Part shown: piece by piece, positions 7,910 through 15,800 of the stretch
How the letters are laid out: each line of letters starts with the position of its first letter
Position numbering within the stretch: the stretch's first letter is position 1
DNA from: Minisyncoccota bacterium
GTDB taxonomy: Bacteria > Patescibacteriota > Minisyncoccia > JAHIHE01 > JAGLIN01
Length of the DNA: 31,747 bases
Direction: 5' to 3'
Assembly: GCA_023270095.1 (NCBI GenBank)
Contig: JAGLSJ010000002.1
Location: 1 to 31,747 of the forward strand
Notes under the pieces: model-generated
Told to the model about the DNA's origin: nothing
Databases searched by the model: none
The model's input: the letters and a program-made list of their open reading frames with translations, nothing else
Made by a program: the position numbers and the translations under genes

Positions 7910-9409
7910 ATGAAATTAAATGAATTAAATATAACGGAGGCGTGTGAAGGATTGCGGAAAAAAGAATTTTCTGCAGTGGAATTGACCGAATCATATTTAG
8001 ATAGGATTAATCAAACTGATGAGAAAATTAAATCTTTTATTACCGTGACAAAAGATTTGGCGATTGAACAGGCTGAAGATGCGGACAAAAAAATAAAATC
8101 AGGTGATGTAGATAGTAATCCGCTACTAGGAATTCCATGCTCAGTTAAGGACGTGATAAATACAAAAGGAGTTTTGACAACCGCGGCATCGAATATTTTG
8201 AAAAATTATATTCCTGCTTATGATGCCACCTTGATTTCACGACTTAAAAAAGACGGTATGGTAATGTTGGGAAAAGTGAATTGTGACGCTTTTGCGCATG
8301 GTGCTTCAACTGAGAATTCTGATTTTTTTACAAGTCATAATCCTTGGGATTTAGACAGAGTTCCCGGTGGTTCTTCTGGTGGTTCAGCTTCATCTGTGTC
8401 AGCAGATCAATGTCTTTATTCAATTGGAACTGATACTGGTGGGTCAATTCGGCAACCAGCATCTTTTTGCAATTTAGTAGGATTGAAACCAACTTATGGC
8501 AGAATTTCAAGATACGGTTTGATTTCTATGACATCGTCAACTGATTGTCCAAGCATTATTGCTAAAAGAGTTTCTGATGTGGCAATCGTTTTGAATAAAA
8601 TTGCTGGAAAAGACGAAAGAGATTCGACAAGCTCGAAAAATAAAGTTGATGATTATCAAAAATTTTTGGAAGATGAAAATATTAGGGGAATGAAAATTGG
8701 AATACCTCAAGAATATTTTGTAGAAGGATTGAATGGTGAAATTAAAAAAGCAGTTGAAAATGCTGTTGCGAAAATTGAAAGTTTGGGAGCTGAAATTGTT
8801 CAAATAAGTCTTCCTTATACAAAATATGCGGTTCCGACTTATTATATTATTACACCTTCGGAAATAAGTTCAAATTTGGCACGATTTGATGGAATTCGGT
8901 TTGGCTATTCGGCGACCAATGATGATAGTATTGAGGCAAAAAATTTGTCGGAAATATATTGCAAATCTAAAGGAAAAGGATTTGGCAGCGAAGCAAAGAG
9001 AAGAATTATGCTTGGAACTTATGCGCTCAGTAGTGGATATTACGATGCTTATTACTTGAAAGCACAAAAGGTTCGAGCTTTGATTAAAAAGGATTTTGAC
9101 GAAGCTTTTGAAAAGGTGGATGCGATTATTACACCAACTACTCCATCTGTGGCTTTTAAAATTGGAGAGCATAGCAAAAGTCCTTTGGAAATGTATATGG
9201 AAGATATATTTTTAAGTGCTGTTAGTCTTGCTGGCTTGCCTTGCGTTTCTATTCCTTGTGGCTTTACTAAACCAAATGATGGAAAAAATGAGATGCCAAT
9301 TGGAATGCAAATAATCGGAAAATATTTTGATGAAAAAAATATTTTAAGATTAGCTAGTGTTTATGAAAACAACACAGATTGGCACAATATTAAGCCAGGA
9401 TTTAAATAG
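7910..9409 (+). CDS. gatA: Asp/Glu-tRNA amidotransferase subunit GatA
   Basis: A 499-residue amidase-signature enzyme that releases ammonia from glutamine for transamidation of mischarged tRNA in the cytoplasm. The Ser-cisSer-Lys triad is present: K80 (in PCSVKD), S155 (in GGSSGGSA) and S179 (in DTGGSIRQP). These positions are one residue off those known for Staphylococcus GatA. Other family blocks include GLKPTYGRISRYG and the C-terminal AGLPCVSIPCG. Length and motifs are complete, so it should be active. It overlaps nothing: gatC lies 5 bases upstream and a hypothetical membrane gene 14 bases downstream, which suggests one operon. Glutaminyl-tRNA is probably made by the indirect route in this organism. 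Confidence 0.97.
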   Translation: MKLNELNITEACEGLRKKEFSAVELTESYLDRINQTDEKIKSFITVTKDLAIEQAEDADKKIKSGDVDSNPLLGIPCSVKDVINTKGVLTTAASNILKNYIPAYDATLISRLKKDGMVMLGKVNCDAFAHGASTENSDFFTSHNPWDLDRVPGGSSGGSASSVSADQCLYSIGTDTGGSIRQPASFCNLVGLKPTYGRISRYGLISMTSSTDCPSIIAKRVSDVAIVLNKIAGKDERDSTSSKNKVDDYQKFLEDENIRGMKIGIPQEYFVEGLNGEIKKAVENAVAKIESLGAEIVQISLPYTKYAVPTYYIITPSEISSNLARFDGIRFGYSATNDDSIEAKNLSEIYCKSKGKGFGSEAKRRIMLGTYALSSGYYDAYYLKAQKVRALIKKDFDEAFEKVDAIITPTTPSVAFKIGEHSKSPLEMYMEDIFLSAVSLAGLPCVSIPCGFTKPNDGKNEMPIGMQIIGKYFDEKNILRLASVYENNTDWHNIKPGFK

Positions 9410-9423
9410 ATGTTAAATTAATT

Positions 9424-9978
9424 ATGTTTGAATTAATAAATTCAGCTCAAGCTGCAGAAGAAGTTCTGCAAGTTGGGAATTTGATGATAAATATTGGCTG
9501 GTGGCCTTTTGTTTTCACGGCTATAAAATATCTATTTATTATTATAACTATTTTACTTTTTGTTGGAATAGTATTAATTCTTATGAGAGTTGAAGGAGGA
9601 TTTAAGATTAGACTAAAAGAAGCGGTTGAAGAGGCGATAGAAGCTGGAAGATTGCCGAAAACAAAAACTCAACGAGAATGGGAGGCGATTTCTTCTGCTG
9701 TAGAATCGAAAAATTCAGAAGATTATAAAAACGCAGTTGTTCTCGCTGAAAAATTATTTAGTAGAGTTTTGAAGGTTGCGAATTTTTCAGGAAGTAATAT
9801 TGAAGAAAGATTGAGAAAAATTCCAGACAATCAATTGGAATATAAAGAAGAAATTATCTGGTCCTGTGATTTGAAGGAAAAGATATTAAGTGATGACTCT
9901 TTTGCTGTTGATCACGAGGAAGCGAAAAGAGCAGTTTATACTTTTGAAAAAGTGTTCAAGGAGATGAATATTATTTAG
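9424..9978 (+). CDS. Membrane-anchored hypothetical protein after gatA
   Basis: 184 residues. A short outer N-terminus (with AQAAEE) precedes a membrane region at about 18-58 and then a mostly helical cytoplasmic domain with W-E-A-I and a C-terminal E-A-K-R-A-V-x-x-F-E-K-V. It resembles a family I remember from Patescibacteria, in which a helical domain carries an R-N-x-I-x-H signature similar to HEPN proteins. Here the matching stretch reads C-D-L-K-E-K-I-L-S-D-D, so the basic and His residues are missing. That comparison is from memory and unverified. It is 14 bases from gatA and probably co-transcribed with it. Function unknown. Confidence 0.75.
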   Translation: MFELINSAQAAEEVLQVGNLMINIGWWPFVFTAIKYLFIIITILLFVGIVLILMRVEGGFKIRLKEAVEEAIEAGRLPKTKTQREWEAISSAVESKNSEDYKNAVVLAEKLFSRVLKVANFSGSNIEERLRKIPDNQLEYKEEIIWSCDLKEKILSDDSFAVDHEEAKRAVYTFEKVFKEMNII

Positions 9979-10010
9979 AAATATTTTATAATTATGATAG
10001 TTTAAAATAA

Positions 10011-10039
10011 TTGTAAATATATTGTAAATGTGGTATATT
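10011..10039 (+). promoter_or_regulatory. Predicted promoter for second pilus cassette
   Basis: TTGTAA (10011-10016), a 17-base spacer and TATATT (10034-10039), about 128 bases before the PilN-like start. The untranslated leader would include the repeat at 10090-10140. Confidence 0.45.
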
Positions 10040-10089
10040 ATATTTAGTTTAGAAGATCTTGATAAAAAAAGTTTTGTTACTCTCTCACA

Positions 10090-10140
10090 GAATGGAATTT
10101 AGAATTTAAGGCAAGAAATAAATTTTAAGATTGAAATTTA
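10090..10140 (+). repeat. Dispersed non-coding repeat, copy A
   Basis: About 50 bases that align with 23349-23400 in the same orientation, with one gap and scattered mismatches. The shared core is ATTTAAGGCAA followed by an A/T-rich stretch ending in GAAATTTA. It lies in the leader of the second PilN-like gene. It is neither coding nor part of a tRNA. Confidence 0.5.
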
Positions 10141-10166
10141 AGTAAATTAACTGTAAATTTTCAAAT

Positions 10167-11015
10167 ATGTCGTCAATAAATTTATTACCTAAAAATCTTA
10201 TAGATAAGAATTATTTGATTAATCGGAAGAGAGATGCTTTTTTGATTTCATTTTTAATGATATTAGTTTCAGTTGTTGTTTATACAACAGTGTTTGTAGC
10301 TAATGCAAGTTCTATGAAAAAATTGGGCGAAGTGGATTCAAGGTTAGGGGAATTGGACGCGAGTATAAAGAAGGAGCTGGATGAAAATAAACTTCCAGTA
10401 GAAGAGAGTAAAATAAAAGACGGTAAATTTTTATTAGAAAGTCATAATTATTATTCCAAGGCACTAAATGTAGTTCAAAATATAATAAACAATGACATTT
10501 ATTTGGCGCATGGAAAATTTTCTTTTGTTGATGAAAAAATCTTAACATTTTCTTTTAATGGGTTTGCAGAAAATTATATGGTTGCCATGGAGCAGGTCGT
10601 GGTTTTAAAAAATTCTTTTTGGATTAATGAAGTAAATGTTTATAATTTTTTGCTTGATGAAGATGAAGGAGTGGAATTTGAAGGTAATGTAATTTTCAAT
10701 AAAGATGTTTTATCATACAAAGAGAGCTATTGGAATTCCGGATTAGACATTCTTTCTTCAAGAGAAAATAGTTTTTTAAAGATAGAAAATTATTCTGCAA
10801 ATCTAATAAAGTCTATTGATAAGGAATATGTTATAGTAGTAGAATTTGATGGGATTACTTATAATAAGGAAAAATTAGTGTTGTTAGAGGACAGTTTAAG
10901 AAAAGCAAATCGTTATGTTATTGATGCATTAGTTAATTACGATTCTAGCGAAAAACAGAAGTCTGATTTTATAAAATTTTCTGGTAGCATTAAATTGAGC
11001 TATGAACCTAGTTAA
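10167..11015 (+). CDS. pilN: PilN-like protein, cassette 2 (extended)
   Basis: 282 residues, over 100 longer than its paralogue at 1363-1905. It starts with the same signature (S-S-I-N-L-L-P-K), has one transmembrane helix (about 27-48), and then an exoplasmic domain with a strand-helix-strand pattern (IYLAHGKFSF, LTFSFNGFAENY) like that of copy 1. The extra C-terminal part (about 195-282) seems to repeat the same fold (YVIVVEFDGITYNKEKL...FSGSIKLSYE), so the globular domain may be duplicated. The ATG at 10167 fits the N-terminal PilM-binding motif. The next gene is 233 bases away, behind a palindromic repeat element, which is unusual for pilN-pilO. Confidence 0.78.
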   Translation: MSSINLLPKNLIDKNYLINRKRDAFLISFLMILVSVVVYTTVFVANASSMKKLGEVDSRLGELDASIKKELDENKLPVEESKIKDGKFLLESHNYYSKALNVVQNIINNDIYLAHGKFSFVDEKILTFSFNGFAENYMVAMEQVVVLKNSFWINEVNVYNFLLDEDEGVEFEGNVIFNKDVLSYKESYWNSGLDILSSRENSFLKIENYSANLIKSIDKEYVIVVEFDGITYNKEKLVLLEDSLRKANRYVIDALVNYDSSEKQKSDFIKFSGSIKLSYEPS

Positions 11016-11030
11016 GTTATTTTTTTAAAT

Positions 11031-11171
11031 AATTACTTTGAATTAAGGAATGTCATTCTGAGTAAAACGAAGAATCCCGAAACTACGAGCAAAGATTTTA
11101 ATTACGGGATTGCCACGTCGTTTCTCTCCTCGCAATGACAATAATTTTTATATTCCGTAATCAAAGTAATT
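11031..11171. mobile_element. MITE-like palindromic repeat element between pilN and pilO of cassette 2
   Basis: Outer inverted arms of about 20 bases: 11031-11050 against 11153-11171 (AATTACTTTGA with its reverse complement at the far end). Nested inside are TGTCATT (11051-11057) and AATGACA (11134-11140), and inside those CCCG/CGGG-containing arms (AATCCCGA and ATTACGGGATT). The core has the phrase CATTCTGAGTAAAACGAAGAATC, a type of wording common in intergenic repeats of many bacteria. There is no open frame. Its nested symmetry suggests a small non-autonomous element or a folded RNA. No target-site duplication could be assigned with confidence. Confidence 0.6.
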
Positions 11172-11180
11172 AAAATTTAG

Positions 11181-11208
11181 TTAAGTCTTGCTAGGATTTT
11201 GATAAAAT
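11181..11208 (+). promoter_or_regulatory. Possible internal promoter for pilO of cassette 2
   Basis: TTAAGT (11181-11186), a 16-base spacer and TAAAAT (11203-11208) preceded by TGA, an extended -10. It sits just after the palindromic element and 40 bases before the start at 11249. It would let the rest of the cassette be transcribed apart from its PilN gene. Confidence 0.35.
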
Positions 11209-11248
11209 AGAGCGAACTTTAATATTTTTATTTTAATATAAAATATTT

Positions 11249-11842
11249 ATGTATAAAGAAGAAATAGTAAATCAGAAGAAGAAAAAATCAAAAGAATTTA
11301 TAGCTTTGTTTTGTTCTGTAATAGTTTCATGCACTATCATATATTTTGTTGTGAAACCTATGTATGAGGATTTGAAATCCAGAGGTTTAGAAATAAAGGC
11401 CAAAGAAAGTAGTATTAAATCAAGAGAGGCAGTACTTTTAAAGGCAATGGAAGTTGAAATTAATAATGAATATAGGACTAGTGTTGAAAAGATTAAAAGC
11501 TTAGTCTCTAGTAGAGATAATTATGAAGAATATCTAGCCAACATTGTTGATATTGCAGATCGTAAAAATATTTTAATTGACGAGCTACAAGTTTCGGACG
11601 AAGAAGATGTTTCAGAAGAAGACGACGATAGCGATACAAATTTCAGTAGCAGATCTGTAAGTATCGTAGCTTCTGGTGAGTTTTTTAATTTTATAAATTT
11701 TTTAGAGGATATTGAAAAAAATATGCCTCTTATGCGAATAGAGTCAATTGCAATTGATAAAGTCAATAGAGATGACAGTGATTATGTCGAGTTAACTTCA
11801 ATATTAAGCTTTTCTATACAAATTAATTATTTTTATTATTAA
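11249..11842 (+). CDS. pilO: PilO-like type IV pilus protein, cassette 2
   Basis: 197 residues: a basic N-terminus (KKKKSKEF), one transmembrane helix (about 18-36), a helical coiled region, then an exoplasmic domain. It matches the cassette 1 protein at 1924-2538 in topology and in conserved blocks (F-V-V-K-P-M-Y-E-D after the helix, GEFFNFINFLEDIEK and MPLMRIESIAIDK). An acidic low-complexity insertion (EEDVSEEDDDSD, about 118-129) interrupts the domain and is absent from copy 1. The stop codon is followed directly by the ATG of the next gene, so translation is probably coupled. Confidence 0.72.
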   Translation: MYKEEIVNQKKKKSKEFIALFCSVIVSCTIIYFVVKPMYEDLKSRGLEIKAKESSIKSREAVLLKAMEVEINNEYRTSVEKIKSLVSSRDNYEEYLANIVDIADRKNILIDELQVSDEEDVSEEDDDSDTNFSSRSVSIVASGEFFNFINFLEDIEKNMPLMRIESIAIDKVNRDDSDYVELTSILSFSIQINYFYY

Positions 11843-12172
11843 ATGAAAGCAGCAAATTTTAGCAAAGAAATAATAGATAAAATAAAAAAGAAAAAGGAAA
11901 TATTCTTTGAAATATTTTCTGTGATGATATTTATATTTATTATTGCGTTATTTTTATCTAATATTAATCAAAACAAAAAAGATGTTTTGGATTATGAAAC
12001 ATTATTAGAAAATGATTTAGATGATTACAATTTAGAGATAAATGAGATTAGGAATAAAACTGAAAAAGACTCATTTAGTAATCAATTGGATGATATGAAG
12101 AATCAGGAAGATTTATTCGTAGACGATGTATATAAAGAAAAAAAAGAAGATCCTTTTTATAAGTCATTCTAA
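11843..12172 (+). CDS. Small single-helix membrane protein, cassette 2 position 3
   Basis: 109 residues with a basic N-terminus (KIKKKKE), one transmembrane helix (about 22-39) and a highly charged C-terminal part. It abuts the PilO-like gene with no gap (stop at 11840-11842, ATG at 11843). It occupies the same slot as the 112-residue protein of cassette 1, has the same size and topology, and ends in DPFYKSF against NLFLKKF there. Otherwise the two have diverged beyond visual alignment. No known family is recognised; a PilP-like place in the platform is only suggested by position. Confidence 0.72.
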   Translation: MKAANFSKEIIDKIKKKKEIFFEIFSVMIFIFIIALFLSNINQNKKDVLDYETLLENDLDDYNLEINEIRNKTEKDSFSNQLDDMKNQEDLFVDDVYKEKKEDPFYKSF

Positions 12173-12188
12173 TAATTAATAAAAAAAT

Positions 12189-12839
12189 ATGGAAAATAAA
12201 AAACAAAAAAATAATTCTAAAACAATATTTTTATTTATAGCTATTCTAGTATTTCTGCTATTTATTTTGGTTAGTTTTTTAATTCAGTATAGAGAAAATA
12301 AAGAGCTTAAAAATAGTGTTTCTGTTGATAATTCGCAAACAGAAGAAGTGAATACAGGAAAATTTTCAGCATCTTTTCCGACTTGTGGTCTAATCTATAA
12401 TGATTGTCTTGATACAACATGTGGGTTATATTTTTTGTGTAATGAAAAAAAATATTTAACTTGTGAAATTTATGATTGTGGAGAAGAATTTGGCGTGGGT
12501 ACTGAGGATGAAAGCGGGGAAACAAGAATTGTTAGGGAATTAAAGATTGATAAAGACAAGGTTGAAGAGCTTGTAAGTAAATGTAGAGGAGGGAGTTTAA
12601 ATATTATAGATAAAGAATGTGTAGGAAACAAATTAATAGTGAATGTTAATCTGGATTTAAACGATAAGTGTGAAATAAAAAACTTTATGGCAGAATATAA
12701 TCTAGAAGGAGAAAAGACATTTAGCTCAGTTGATGAATTTTCAGATTTAGGTGATGATAATTATTTATTGACTATGAACAATTGTGATGATTTAGTAGAA
12801 TTTATTGCTATTGGAGAAGGTGGCGTTGGAATTAGATAA
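12189..12839 (+). CDS. Membrane-anchored Cys-rich protein (AIGEGGV family), cassette 2
   Basis: 216 residues. A signal anchor (about 12-34) is followed by a Ser/Thr/Glu-rich linker and a Cys-rich exoplasmic domain paralogous to that at 2984-3619. Shared blocks are D-C-x-D-T-T-C then Y-F-L-C-N-E, C-E-I-Y-D-C-G, S-K-C-R-G-G, D-K-E-C, and A-I-G-E-G-G-V-G-I-R. That last motif forms the extreme C-terminus here, so copy 1's longer tail is an addition or this copy lost it. The gene ends 21 bases before the giant-protein gene, as expected for a dedicated partner. No characterised homologue comes to mind. Confidence 0.8.
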   Translation: MENKKQKNNSKTIFLFIAILVFLLFILVSFLIQYRENKELKNSVSVDNSQTEEVNTGKFSASFPTCGLIYNDCLDTTCGLYFLCNEKKYLTCEIYDCGEEFGVGTEDESGETRIVRELKIDKDKVEELVSKCRGGSLNIIDKECVGNKLIVNVNLDLNDKCEIKNFMAEYNLEGEKTFSSVDEFSDLGDDNYLLTMNNCDDLVEFIAIGEGGVGIR

Positions 12840-12860
12840 AAAACATTTGAAAACAAAATT

Positions 12861-15800
12861 ATGAGTAAAACAAAAATAATTAACAACTATTCAAAAAAAT
12901 TCTTTGTGTTTATTATCTTTTTTTTCACATTAATCACTTCTTTTTTATTTTTTGATGTTTTTAAAAATGATAACAAAGTGCGAGCAGAAGTATGTTCTAG
13001 CGCGGTTGATGTTATGATGGTAATAGATAGATCTGGAAGTATGAGTGAGTTTGTAGACGGTGAACAAAAAATCGAAGTTGCAAAGTCTGCAGCTTTGAGT
13101 TTTGTTGATAATTTAAGTCTGAATGATGATCAAATCGGATTGGAAGTTTTTGCAAATAGTGCGGCACTATTTGCTCCAGGATTAACTGATAATTTTGGAT
13201 TCGTTAATGGTAAAATTAATTCGATAAGTTTTGAGGAAGGTGGTCAAACTAATACGGAAGCGGCTATTGTATTAGCTCGAGGGGAGCTTATTGACGATGG
13301 AAGAATAAATACAATAAAAGTTATGGTTGTTTTAAGTGATGGAGTTCCAAATAGACAAATTAGCACAGGCGATCCTATTGCAAAAGCAATAATAGCAGCT
13401 GGTGTGGCGAAGGACAATGGAATTAGAATTATTTCAATTGGATTTCTGGATCCGTTAGCTGAAGATTTTGCTGAGGCAGAAGATTTTATGAAAAAGATTG
13501 CTTCTGCGCCAGGAGATTATTATTCATCTAATAATTCTCCTTCTTGTGGAGAGGATAATTATTTGGTTTGTATTTATAATCAAATTTCTGCATCTATTTG
13601 TGATAATACTTCTCCTGTGATAACTGAGGTTTCAAAAAATCGAGTCGGAACACTTTATGCTCAAGATGATTTGATTATTGTGTCGCAAATTTCAGATGAT
13701 TTTGGAATCAAGGAACATCAAATAAAATGGTCTACTGACAATTGGTTAACTGAAAATATTGAGCTATGTACTGTTTTTGCAGGAACTACTAATACTTGTG
13801 AGAAAAATATTGGAACCTTCGGTGAAGGAATAGCTGTGTCGTATAAATCTTATGTTGTTGATACTAATGATAATGAGACAGAGGGAACAGAAAATGGAGA
13901 AGGTGCTAGTAAAAGTGTAATGGTTGCAAGTTCAACCTTGGAAATTAATGGCGATGTAAATGGAAAATTTCAAAGAAATCAGAACAATACTATAAAAATA
14001 AATATCAGCGATCCACAAGGAATGGCAAATAGTGATGAGTTCTATATAAGTGTTGATTCAATAGCTTCAGTGGAAGGAATAGAGTTTAATAGGCAGTTAA
14101 TGTCTAGTTGTACTGGTACTGGTTCAAATTTTTCGTGTAGTAATACTTTATTTAATCCCGCTTGTGGCTCAGATGATAGCGTTAATGTTTATATTTATCC
14201 AAAAAGTATTGATATTGGTTATCACGATCATGTTATTACTAAATTAGTAGATCTGGAAAATATTGAGGAGAATTTGGGCAATGGGACTTGTAGCGATTTT
14301 ATAGATAATGATTGTGACGGAAAGACTGATTTAGTAGCTGGAGTAGAAGAGAATATTTGTGATAATGTTCCTCCAGCGGTAAGTATTAAAAGAAAAGTTT
14401 CTGGAGTAGAAGTTGTTGATGTTTATAATAACGATTCAGTGACTCTTTCTTCAACTGCCGTTGATTATCCAATTGGGTTAAATGGATTGATATCTCATAC
14501 AATATATTGGTATAAAAATGGAGCTCTACAGATTGCACAATCATGCGGAAGTGCGGCTAGTTGTGAAATAGCTATAGGAACTTTTCCCGTTGGTACGGAG
14601 ATAGAATATTATGCAAAAGCGATTGATAACTCCGCTATTTCTAATTTTTCCTGTGGACCTGCTGGTTGTTTTACACATTACAGTTTCGTTGTTAAAGATT
14701 TTGAATGTGATGGACAGACAGATCTTACAGAATGTTCAACAATTGGCGCTTGTTGTAATAGTATTTGTGATACATTTCAAAGTAGTAATTTATTTGATAG
14801 TGAATGTTCAATAGAGGGTTGTAGCGATAGCACTTGGGGATGGGTTGCAGACAATGAAACTGGGGATTGTAGTGACGGAACTAATTCTGATGGTTGTTAT
14901 GCTATGGGTTCTGGGTGCGAGGAAAGAAATTATTCTTGTTCGTCTGGTTCTTGCTCTCCTGTTATTTATGATGCATTCAGTGATACATGTATTGGATTAG
15001 TTTTAAATGATTATGGATGTAACGCTCTTCAATGCGAGCTTCTTTCTTCAGAAATTGATGCGAGTTGTGATAGTCAGCTTGAGAACATTGGTATTGTAGT
15101 TACGGATAATGAAGGATCTGTTATATCGTCAGGAGGAGATGTATTAGATTCTAAAACTAATAAAATTGCTTTTACTTCTTCTGCTAATGATACTTACGGT
15201 ATCATTCAACATAAAATATTTTGGACAGATAATAATTGGACAAGTACAAATGAAATAGATTGCGGAGCAACAGGAGAATGTTCTGGGCAAATTGGACCGT
15301 TGAACATTGGAGTTACAGTTCAATATTATTCAAGAGCAGTTGATGGAAATAATGAGTCGGGAGAAACCGCACGGTATTTTTTTACTGTTGTTGACGCATC
15401 TTGTTATGAAGTTTCGGATATGACTTACTGTGAGAAAGATGGAAATCCGGGAAAGTGCTGCGGAGGTGTTTGCGACATTTCATTTGATAGTTCTACTTTA
15501 TATGATATAGAGTGTGCGACTAAAGGATGTAATTTAGAGTCTTGGGAATATGTACCGATTGAAGAAGAGCAAAGTTGTAATATTGTGGGAGAATATACTT
15601 GTTTTGATTATTTCACTGGATGTGAAAAAAGAGATTATAGCTGTGATACCGGATTATGTACATATACTGCGATAACTAATACTGATGTTTGTTCTGGAGA
15701 TACTTTTATTAATTATGGATGTTCAGGAATAAATTGTTCTTCAGGTAATGATGATTGTTCTGACTGTTCTTGCAGTTGCGGAAATTATAATTTGGACGAG

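Noticed and set aside
7623..7994. Minus-strand 123-codon frame over gatC
   Set aside because: It is antisense to a well-conserved gene and reads as a hydrophobic artefact.
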